Assembly (NCBI RefSeq): GCF_938029845.1
Contig: NZ_CALHGG010000095.1
Location: forward strand, 1 to 16,548
Source: an uncultured Capnocytophaga sp.
GTDB taxonomy: Bacteria; Bacteroidota; Bacteroidia; Flavobacteriales; Flavobacteriaceae
Direction: 5' to 3'
DNA length: 16,548 nt
Under the pieces are notes generated by a model that saw only the letters and a list, made by a program, of their open reading frames with translations, had not been told where the DNA came from and made no database searches. The position numbers and the translations under genes were made by a program. This document shows positions 1-5,886 of this stretch, in pieces; position 1 is the first letter of the stretch, and each line of letters starts with the position of its first letter.

Positions 1-521
1 TGCCTATGTATCAGGCTAATGAAAAATATACTCTTGCCGATCGTAAGCCTTATCAGTATGATAATTCTTATAGTATTATATACCAAGACGCTATGTCCTT
101 TGGAGCAAAAGCAACTATCAGGGGTAAGTTTTTGGATAGCTTTTATATAGATGCTTTTGCCAAGATAAATACCTATTCTTTTGATTCCCTAAAAGCCCAA
201 GAGAGGAATTTGCCACTATTTACTTCAGCTCTTTCGGCAAGTTATCGTATTCTTCCCCAGTGGAATGTAGGGACTTCTTTCTACTATGTAGGGGAGCGAA
301 AGGATATAAAACATAGCCTACCAGCCTTGACAGCGGAGGAGCTAACTCTTGATGGCTTTTTTGATCTTAATTTCTCTACCGATTATACTTTCCTAAAGCG
401 CTGGACAGCTTTTGTAGATTTGAGTAATGTACTAGGGCAAAGCTATCAGCGCTGGACGTCCTACCCTGTACAAGGTTTCCAATTCCTTGCAGGTGTAAAA
501 TATCGCTTCAATGTAAAATAA
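1..521 (+). CDS. Outer-membrane beta-barrel protein, C-terminal part (TonB-dependent receptor-like)
   Basis: The gene enters from the left edge. The frame is open from base 3, so the ATG at 6 is probably an internal Met. About 172 residues are visible, ending at the TAA at 519-521. Alternating hydrophobic and aromatic strands separated by polar turns, and a last strand ending in an aromatic residue near the terminus (GVKYRFNVK), are typical of the C-terminal half of a TonB-dependent receptor or similar outer-membrane barrel. The stretch FVDLSNVLGQSYQRW resembles the 'N(L/V)FxxxYQ' penultimate hairpin common in these receptors. The plug, TonB box and signal peptide lie outside the window, so substrate and subfamily cannot be told. 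It converges on the nucleotidase genes, with a shared terminator at 564-591. The barrel call is fairly safe; the TonB-receptor label is an inference. Confidence 0.6.
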   Translation, partial: PMYQANEKYTLADRKPYQYDNSYSIIYQDAMSFGAKATIRGKFLDSFYIDAFAKINTYSFDSLKAQERNLPLFTSALSASYRILPQWNVGTSFYYVGERKDIKHSLPALTAEELTLDGFFDLNFSTDYTFLKRWTAFVDLSNVLGQSYQRWTSYPVQGFQFLAGVKYRFNVK

Positions 522-563
522 CGTGAGTCGGATTCTTATATCGAATTCATATTAAAATAAAAC

Positions 564-591
564 AAGAGGTTGTTCTTTTGGACAACCTCTT
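564..591. terminator. Bidirectional intrinsic terminator
   Basis: A 12-bp stem (564-575 with 580-591, including one T.G pair) closes a TTTT loop. T-rich sequence follows on the plus side (TTCGTTTT), and on the minus side the stem runs into GTTTTATTTTAAT. It lies between two convergent genes, 43 nt after the barrel-gene stop and 28 nt after the metallophosphatase stop, so it can end both transcripts. Confidence 0.85.
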
Positions 592-618
592 TCGTTTTGG
601 ATATGATTTTTGAGAAAA

Positions 619-1542
619 TTAGACTAGAATTTGTACGCCACTGGTTTTGATTTTGTTATCTAAGTAGAAATCGATACGACCTAAGTTAATACCGTAGCAC
701 CCTACTTGATTGATAAGAATTTCGCGATTGCCCTTATTCTTCACAATCACAGGTTCACTCATGAAGGTGTGAGTGTGCCCACCTATGATAAGGTCAGTTT
801 CGTAGGTTTTTTTGGCAATGGTAAGGTCACATACCTTATCTGTACGGTATTGGAAACCTAAGTGAGAGAGGCAGATGACAATATCACATTTCTCATTTTT
901 ACGTAGTTTCTTTTCCATATCTAAGGCAATTTCCACAGGGTCAAGGTATTTGGTTTCTTTATAAAGTTCTTTGGTAACCAATCCCTTAAGCTCTACTCCT
1001 AAGCCATATACCCCTATACGTACTTCATCAACTTCAAATACTTTGTAAGGTTTTGTCTTCCCCTCTAAGACGGTATTGGTAAAGTCATAATTGGAAGAAA
1101 TAAAGTCAAATTTGGCATGAGGCATCTGGAAGAGGAGCCCTTCTATCCCGTTGTCAAAATCGTGGTTGCCGAAAGTAGCAGCGTCATACTTGAGCATAGA
1201 CATAAGGCGGAATTCCAATTCCCCCCCATAATAATTGAAGTAAGGCGTACCTTGGAAGATATCCCCTGCATCAAAAAGCAGCGTGTTGGGATTCTCTCGG
1301 CGTACCTGTTCCACTAAAACCGCACGACGTGCTACGCCTCCTTTGTCAGGGTAGTGTGGGTCATCGGAAGGCATGGGATCTATATGACTGTGAGTGTCAT
1401 TGGTATGCAGTATGGTGATATGTTTCTTGTATTTTTTGATCTTATCCTTATTTTTATCTCTGTCAAAGGCATAGGAGACACCTCCCAAGCCTAAGAATAA
1501 GGCACCAGCTCCTATATTTCTTACGAAATTTCTTCTTTCCAT
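619..1542 (-). CDS. Metallophosphatase domain of a split 5'-nucleotidase, Tat signal
   Basis: This is a 307-aa calcineurin-like phosphoesterase equal to the N-terminal catalytic domain of UshA/5'-nucleotidases, which remove phosphate from nucleotides outside the cytoplasm. The two-metal ligands are in order: D49 and H51 (NDTH), D94 (AGD), N126 H127 D128 (GNHDFD), H227 (SHLG), H256 and H258 (GGHTHT). The N-terminus has a twin-arginine motif (RRNFVRN) followed by a Gly/Ala/Leu-rich segment to about residue 25, so folded export by Tat is likely; there is no lipobox. Full-length family members have about 500-550 residues because they also carry the substrate-binding C-domain. Here that domain is the separate upstream gene, whose stop lies 25 nt before this ATG. 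Catalysis probably needs both proteins, though some stand-alone metallophosphatase domains act as phosphodiesterases. The exact substrate is unknown. Confidence 0.88.
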   Translation of the reverse strand: MERRNFVRNIGAGALFLGLGGVSYAFDRDKNKDKIKKYKKHITILHTNDTHSHIDPMPSDDPHYPDKGGVARRAVLVEQVRRENPNTLLFDAGDIFQGTPYFNYYGGELEFRLMSMLKYDAATFGNHDFDNGIEGLLFQMPHAKFDFISSNYDFTNTVLEGKTKPYKVFEVDEVRIGVYGLGVELKGLVTKELYKETKYLDPVEIALDMEKKLRKNEKCDIVICLSHLGFQYRTDKVCDLTIAKKTYETDLIIGGHTHTFMSEPVIVKNKGNREILINQVGCYGINLGRIDFYLDNKIKTSGVQILV

Positions 1543-1567
1543 TAAATTGTGTGTTTATAGTTTTATA

Positions 1568-2341
1568 TTATTTTATTCTGAATCGTCCGTCGGATTTGAA
1601 GTCTATGTGATCCGTCTTTCTTAGGTAATCAATAAGGGCTTCTCTAGCGTTGTAACTGATGTTAGTTACATTCAAGGAATTCTTAAAGAAGTTCATTCTA
1701 TCTCCTCCATTGTATAGGTAGTCAAAGGTACAAACATAATAGCGCTTCTTGCGCAATACAGGTTTTTTGTTGACAAGGAAACTCACCACTTCCCCTCGTG
1801 TGTTCATAGTTAGTTGCACTTGGTTTGAGATAGGGTGGGGGAGCTTGCTATCAAAGAGGTATTTGGCCATGTCATAGAGCTGTGCTCCTGTAACTTCAGC
1901 AACAACTAATTGGTTCTCAAAAGGCATTAGCTGATAGACCATTCTGGTGGTGATACTTCCCTCTGCTAATTCTGAGCGAATTCCTCCCCAGTTGAATAAA
2001 GAAAAATCTATATGACGTTTCTTTTTATTAAAAAAGTATCCATCGGCCTGTTCATAGATAGCATCAGCAAAGAAATTGCCAATAGGCATATTCATCTCTC
2101 CATCTTCTAAGGTCTTGATATCCTTGACCATAGTAGTAGTGTTGTGAGAAAGTTCTTTGTCCAAATACTTGTTCAAGTGATAACGGAAAGGTGAGAGGTA
2201 ATCCTTTATATTCTCATCTTCTTCTGTTTCTTTGGTTATTGGTAGCTGTTCCCCTTCTATAGCTTCAGTAAAATAGCTCTTTGATTTGCAAGAAACTATA
2301 AGCAAAAACAGTACCAAAAAGGCGGATAAATTTTTTTTCAT
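1568..2341 (-). CDS. 5'-nucleotidase C-terminal (substrate-binding) domain lipoprotein
   Basis: This is a 257-aa protein that matches only the C-terminal domain of UshA-type nucleotidases. An SPII signal is clear: MKK, a hydrophobic core, then the lipobox IVSC with Cys18. A linker of about 30 acidic or polar residues follows. Domain signatures are IGNFFADAI (about 87-95), NWGGIRS (117-123), LMPFENQL (138-145, the hydrophobic substrate-clamp loop) and YNGGDRMNFF (210-219), matching the family's GG(V/I)R, PFxN and NGGD blocks. No metal-binding phosphoesterase motif is present, so it cannot hydrolyse substrate alone. It is the first gene of a two-gene unit with the metallophosphatase domain. The order is reversed relative to the fused enzyme, in which the catalytic domain comes first. 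Membrane anchoring here probably tethers the nucleotidase. Confidence 0.85.
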   Translation of the reverse strand: MKKNLSAFLVLFLLIVSCKSKSYFTEAIEGEQLPITKETEEDENIKDYLSPFRYHLNKYLDKELSHNTTTMVKDIKTLEDGEMNMPIGNFFADAIYEQADGYFFNKKKRHIDFSLFNWGGIRSELAEGSITTRMVYQLMPFENQLVVAEVTGAQLYDMAKYLFDSKLPHPISNQVQLTMNTRGEVVSFLVNKKPVLRKKRYYVCTFDYLYNGGDRMNFFKNSLNVTNISYNAREALIDYLRKTDHIDFKSDGRFRIK

Positions 2342-2364
2342 AAAAATGTTTTAGTTTCAGCGTG

Positions 2365-2372
2365 CAAAATTA
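2365..2372 (-). promoter_or_regulatory. Flavobacterial -7 box for the split nucleotidase genes
   Basis: On the minus strand this reads TAATTTTG, an exact TAnnTTTG match, and lies 23 nt before the start codon at 2341. No TTG -33 element stands at the expected place; the region where it would sit overlaps the opposing -7 box at 2385-2392. The position and consensus match are good, but the single element is short. Confidence 0.6.
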
Positions 2373-2384
2373 ATAAATATTCAT

Positions 2385-2392
2385 TACATTTG
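2385..2392 (+). promoter_or_regulatory. Flavobacterial -7 box for the DUF6913-dapA pair
   Basis: TACATTTG is an exact TAnnTTTG match. Transcription would start near 2399, giving a leader of about 19 nt before the TTG start at 2418. A clear TTG -33 element is not visible. This promoter interlocks with the divergent one at 2365-2372. Confidence 0.6.
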
Positions 2393-2417
2393 CAGTGAAA
2401 TCTTTATAATTTTTACT

Positions 2418-2930
2418 TTGAAAATATTTAAAAATATAGCGATTAAAAATCGGATACAGAAAAACCTTAAGAAAAGAACTAATTCTCTGAATGGTAATAA
2501 GTTGCATATACAGAAGATAGGATGTATTGTGGATATAGAGGAGGTGCATAAGGTGGATTTCTTGAAAAATTTCATCAAGGAGTACGGTATCAATTCAGAA
2601 AATTATGTGATTTTGGGCTATGATGAAAAGGGAGTGGATATACAAATAGAGGGTATTCCGCTCTTTTCATGGAAAGATATTAACTATTCGGGAGGGATTC
2701 GCAATTACCATGCCGATAGGCTTTGGGAATTGGAATATGACCTGCTGATTAATTGTTTTTCGACTCCTAAGCTCCCTTTGTTATTGCTTTCATCGGGAGT
2801 GAAAGCTAAGCTACGTATAGGAGTAAGTGGTATAGATCCCGCTTTCAACGATGTGATTATTTCAGCTCCTCTTCAGGATGGAAACACTTTTATTCAAGAA
2901 GCTAAAAAAATTATAAAAACATTACAATGA
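2418..2930 (+). CDS. DUF6913-type conserved protein of unknown function, TTG start
   Basis: This is a 170-aa protein with no signal peptide or membrane segment, likely cytoplasmic. A very basic N-terminus (about residues 1-30, rich in Lys, Arg and Asn) precedes an alpha/beta-like body with motifs such as IGCIVDIEE, YVILGYDEKGVDI, LFSWKDINYSG and LLINCFSTPKLPLLLLSS. I recognise the pattern as the Flavobacteriia protein that habitually precedes dapA (DUF6913 by memory); no biochemical role is known to me. TTG at 2418 is the only sensible start: the protein has no other methionine, and the promoter at 2385-2392 leaves little room upstream. Its TGA overlaps the dapA ATG as ATGA (2927-2930), which implies translational coupling with dapA and roughly matched expression. 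Confidence 0.75.
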   Translation: MKIFKNIAIKNRIQKNLKKRTNSLNGNKLHIQKIGCIVDIEEVHKVDFLKNFIKEYGINSENYVILGYDEKGVDIQIEGIPLFSWKDINYSGGIRNYHADRLWELEYDLLINCFSTPKLPLLLLSSGVKAKLRIGVSGIDPAFNDVIISAPLQDGNTFIQEAKKIIKTLQ

Positions 2931-3811
2931 AAACTTTACAAGGAACAGGAGTAGCTTTAGTAACTCCTTTTAAAGAAGATAAGACAATAGATGTACCAGC
3001 TCTTGAGCGCCTAGTACACTCCCAAGTGGAAAATGGAGTGGACTATTTGGTGGTCTTGGGTACGACTGCTGAGACTCCCACCCTTTCTACTGAAGAAAAA
3101 GAATTAGTCAAAAAAACAGTCAAACAAGCCAATAATGGAAGATTACCTATGGTATTGGGAGTAGGGGGGAATAACACTCAAACGATTGTAGAGCAAGTAC
3201 GAGAGGTATCTCCCAAGGACTATATAGCCATACTTTCAGTAACTCCTTATTATAACAAGCCTTCACAGGAGGGACTTTACCAGCACTATAAAGCAGTGGC
3301 CGAGGCGACAGAATTGCCAATCCTACTCTACAATGTACCCTCTCGTACAGGAGTCAATATGGACTATCGCACTACTCTACGCCTAGCCAAAGAGGTGCCC
3401 AATATCATAGGAATTAAGGAGGCATCAGGCAATATAGTCCAGATTATGCACCTTTTGAGAGGGCGCAGGGAGAATTTTTTGGTCATCTCAGGCGATGATG
3501 CAACAGCCTTGCCTACCGTGCTTCTAGGCGGTGATGGTACTATCTCGGTGTTAGGACAAGCATTCCCCGAGCGGTATAGTCAGATGATACGTCAAGGATT
3601 GGAGGGTAACTATAAGGAGGCTAACACTATTCAGTATCAACTCTTAGAAGCCATGGAGCTGATTTTCAAAGAAGGAAACCCCGTAGGAATCAAGGCATTG
3701 CTCTCTCTCCTAGGGGTAATCAATACGCTTGAAGTACGTCTTCCCTTGGTGAATGCAACCGAAGAGCTACAAAAAGAGCTGAAGACATACTTAGAGTATA
3801 TGAGAAAATAG
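2927..3811 (+). CDS. dapA: 4-hydroxy-tetrahydrodipicolinate synthase
   Basis: This 294-aa TIM-barrel aldolase condenses pyruvate with aspartate-semialdehyde, the first committed step to diaminopimelate and lysine, in the cytoplasm. Length is normal for the family. The Schiff-base lysine is K164 (GIKEASGN). The catalytic triad is completed by T46 or T47 (GTTAE) and Y135 (LYNVPSRTG), with carboxylate-binding R140 and the TPYYNKP block at 106-112. The usual GTTGES active-site loop reads GTTAET here, which I recall as common in Bacteroidota. Start ATG overlaps the upstream gene's stop by 4 nt, fixing it well. No other lysine gene is adjacent. The stop codon is built into a bidirectional terminator shared with convergent pyrB. 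No riboswitch is visible. Confidence 0.97.
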   Translation: MKTLQGTGVALVTPFKEDKTIDVPALERLVHSQVENGVDYLVVLGTTAETPTLSTEEKELVKKTVKQANNGRLPMVLGVGGNNTQTIVEQVREVSPKDYIAILSVTPYYNKPSQEGLYQHYKAVAEATELPILLYNVPSRTGVNMDYRTTLRLAKEVPNIIGIKEASGNIVQIMHLLRGRRENFLVISGDDATALPTVLLGGDGTISVLGQAFPERYSQMIRQGLEGNYKEANTIQYQLLEAMELIFKEGNPVGIKALLSLLGVINTLEVRLPLVNATEELQKELKTYLEYMRK

Positions 3812-3828
3812 ATGCTTACTGCATCTTT
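3810..3828. terminator. Compact bidirectional terminator overlapping two stop codons
   Basis: A 6-bp stem AGATGC/GCATCT (3810-3815 with 3821-3826) closes a 5-nt loop and is followed by T-rich sequence in both directions (TTTAT on plus, ATTTTC on minus). It includes the last two bases of the dapA TAG, and its loop includes the pyrB TAA. With only 4 bp between the convergent genes it is the only terminator-like structure there. The stem is short, so efficiency is uncertain. Confidence 0.5.
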
Positions 3829-4748
3829 ATCTGTGAAGCTAATAGGTAAATGACCGCCATGCGAATAGCCACCCCATTTTCTACCTGATCAAGGATTACT
3901 GATTGTGGGCCGTCGGCTACTTCGCTGGTAAGTTCCACACCTCGGTTGATAGGTCCTGGGTGCATGATGATAATCTCCTTGCCTATCTCATCCAGTATCT
4001 GTTGGGTAAGCCCATACTGTTGTACATACTCCCGAGTGGAAGGGAAGTAAGGAATATCCAAACGTTCGTTCTGGATACGTAACATATTGGCTACATCGCA
4101 CCATTGGAGTGCTTTCCTTAGATCGGTCTCTACACGTACACCCAATTCATCTATGTATTTAGGAATAAGGGTTTTAGGGCCACATACAGCCACTTCCGCT
4201 CCTTGCATGTGTAGGGCAAATATATTGGAAAGGGCTACACGTGAGTGCAGAATATCTCCCACGATCACTATTTTCTTTCCTTTTACACTTCCCAACCGCT
4301 CTCGTATAGAATAAGAGTCCAAAAGGGCTTGGGTAGGGTGCTCATGGGCACCATCTCCTGCATTGACAATAGGTACTTTCACATGTTGGGAAAGAAAAAC
4401 ACCTGCTCCAGGGTTGGGGTGGCGCATAACAACCATATCCACTTTCATAGCCAAGATATTATTGACCGTGTCAATGAGGGTCTCTCCTTTCTTTACAGAG
4501 GATTGTGCAGCTGAGAAATTGATTACATCGGCTGAAAGGCGCTTTTCAGCTAGTTCGAAAGAAAGGCGCGTACGGGTACTATTCTCAAAAAACAAATTGG
4601 CAATGGTAATATCCCTAAGTGAAGGTACTTTCTTGATAGGACGGTTGATCACCTCCTTGAATTGGTCGGCTGTGGTGAAGATAAGCTCAATGTCCTCAGG
4701 GGTGAGGTATTTGATGCCTAATAGGTGATTGACACTTAACTGGTTCAT
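3816..4748 (-). CDS. pyrB: Aspartate carbamoyltransferase catalytic subunit
   Basis: This 310-aa enzyme makes carbamoyl-aspartate from carbamoyl phosphate and aspartate, the committed step of pyrimidine synthesis. It shows carbamoyl-phosphate loop FFENSTRTRLSFE (53-65), KKGE (86-89), MRHP (108-111), HEHPTQALLD (136-144) and the late MHPGPINRG block. The start at 4748 (MNQLSVNHL) is chosen because the frame extended upstream to 4832 adds a non-homologous basic stretch that would overlap pyrR; family members begin a few residues before the 'LLGIKYL' strand. It is the last gene of the operon, 29 nt after the pyrR stop. No regulatory subunit (pyrI) is adjacent. The length suits an ATCase of class B or C that may work as a trimer, perhaps with other partners. 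Confidence 0.96.
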   Translation of the reverse strand: MNQLSVNHLLGIKYLTPEDIELIFTTADQFKEVINRPIKKVPSLRDITIANLFFENSTRTRLSFELAEKRLSADVINFSAAQSSVKKGETLIDTVNNILAMKVDMVVMRHPNPGAGVFLSQHVKVPIVNAGDGAHEHPTQALLDSYSIRERLGSVKGKKIVIVGDILHSRVALSNIFALHMQGAEVAVCGPKTLIPKYIDELGVRVETDLRKALQWCDVANMLRIQNERLDIPYFPSTREYVQQYGLTQQILDEIGKEIIIMHPGPINRGVELTSEVADGPQSVILDQVENGVAIRMAVIYLLASQIKMQ

Positions 4749-4777
4749 TGTGATGTGTTTTATGGGTAGGGTTGTTT

Positions 4778-5323
4778 CTATGCTTGTTTTTCTATGAGAT
4801 AGACGGCGTCTTCTCCGTCCTGTGATGCCCAATTGACAACCACTCGCTCTTTGTTGATGGCATCTACAGCTTTTCCTATATAATCGGGTTGTATAGGGAG
4901 GTCGCGACTAAAACGACGGTCTATCAGTACTAATAGCTCCACCTTGCTGGGACGACCAAAGGACTGTAAGGCGGTCAGTGCCGCACGAATACTGCGCCCT
5001 GTATAGAGAACATCATCTATGAATACTACCTTCTTGTCCTCCACGAGGAAAGGAATATCAGTGGTATTGGCAGCCAAGGGCTTTTCTCCTCTGCGGAAGT
5101 CATCACGAAAGAAAGTGATGTCCAAGGCGCCATATTGTATGCCCGCTACTTGATATTCTTTACCAAGCATTGCCACTAAGCGCTGGGCTAAGAACACTCC
5201 ACGAGGTTGTAGGCCTATAAGTACTGTATCGGAGAAATCGGTATGGTTCTCTATAAGCTGACACGCCAAACGATGTAGGATAACATCTAGTTCTTTGGAA
5301 GTTAATAATTGTTTTCTTTCCAT
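4778..5323 (-). CDS. pyrR: PyrR bifunctional pyrimidine regulator / uracil phosphoribosyltransferase
   Basis: This 181-aa protein is a type I phosphoribosyltransferase. The PRPP loop is VVFIDDVLYTGRSIRAAL (99-116), nearly the family signature, and IGLQPRGVFLA (36-46) is the pyrophosphate-side loop. Family members bind pyr mRNA in the presence of UMP to promote attenuation, and also convert uracil plus PRPP to UMP. The start at 5323 (MERKQLL) matches the family; a longer reading from 5395 would add a hydrophobic, AT-rich stretch overlapping the upstream gene. It lies 50 nt after the methyltransferase-like gene and 29 nt before pyrB. I see no PyrR-binding hairpin or attenuator in either gap, so RNA-level control cannot be supported here; the enzyme role is safer. 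Confidence 0.93.
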   Translation of the reverse strand: MERKQLLTSKELDVILHRLACQLIENHTDFSDTVLIGLQPRGVFLAQRLVAMLGKEYQVAGIQYGALDITFFRDDFRRGEKPLAANTTDIPFLVEDKKVVFIDDVLYTGRSIRAALTALQSFGRPSKVELLVLIDRRFSRDLPIQPDYIGKAVDAINKERVVVNWASQDGEDAVYLIEKQA

Positions 5324-5373
5324 AATTCTTGAATTTGGGTAAAAGATAAAAGGTAAAAAGTAATAACAAATCA

Positions 5374-5886
5374 CTAATTGCGAATGACGAAACATTCTCT
5401 CTCTTGTTCACTTCGTATAAAGAATAAGGCAAAAGAGAAAGTATCTATCACTACGGTGAAAGCCTTGTTTTCAGCTAATTGTTTGAAAAAGTTTTCGTTT
5501 TCTTTCTCGTGTGGGCTTATTAGTACCAGTATACTGTCATTATGCATCTGTGCCAATAGCTCCTCTACAATGGGTTTGTTATCTCTTTGGTAAAGAATGA
5601 TCATGTCCTTCTGCTCGCTGGTTATCTCTGTGAGAGAGGAAGGAAACAGCGTAGCAAAATCCTTACGATCACTATATATTTTTATACTCTTAGGGGCAAA
5701 ATATTTTATCAATCGAAGCAAAAATTGTCCTTTTTTTGGGGTAATACCTTTGGGATAGTGTGTACAAGGAATTTTTTCACGACGGTAAAGGCACTGGGTA
5801 ACCAATCGGAATACAAAGGGAGAATGTACGCCATGTTGATTGGTTGATTTCCATAGGAAAAGCAAATATTTTTTCCACAAAGGCAT
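5374..5886 (-). CDS. Methyltransferase-family protein lacking the SAM-binding motif, shortened
   Basis: This is a 170-aa cytoplasmic protein. Its N-terminus (LFLWKSTNQHGVHSPFVF, 9-26) and C-terminus (VVIDTFSFALFFIRSEQERE, 145-164, then CFVIRN) match a Bacteroidota family annotated as class I SAM-dependent methyltransferases, which I recall as about 215-260 residues. The helix GQFLLRLIKYFAPKSI (53-68) also aligns, but the following strand and loop, where motif I (ExGxxxG) should stand, reads KIYSDRKDFATLF. The central Rossmann segment appears shortened, with no visible DGxH-like motif IV. Methyl transfer is therefore unlikely; a structural or binding role, or slow decay, are possible. The ATG overlaps the OstA-like stop by 1 nt (TAATG), so it is translationally coupled in the LPS/pyrimidine operon. 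The family match rests on remembered consensus. Confidence 0.65.
   Translation of the reverse strand: MPLWKKYLLFLWKSTNQHGVHSPFVFRLVTQCLYRREKIPCTHYPKGITPKKGQFLLRLIKYFAPKSIKIYSDRKDFATLFPSSLTEITSEQKDMIILYQRDNKPIVEELLAQMHNDSILVLISPHEKENENFFKQLAENKAFTVVIDTFSFALFFIRSEQERECFVIRN

Noticed and set aside
4749..4832. Longer N-terminus of PyrB starting at 4832
   Set aside because: It would overlap pyrR and add a basic RRRRR-containing stretch not seen in aspartate carbamoyltransferases; the ATG at 4748 fits the family.
5324..5395. Longer N-terminus of PyrR starting at 5395
   Set aside because: The added residues come from an AT-rich repeat-like spacer and overlap the upstream gene; PyrR proteins start close to the MERKQLL position.
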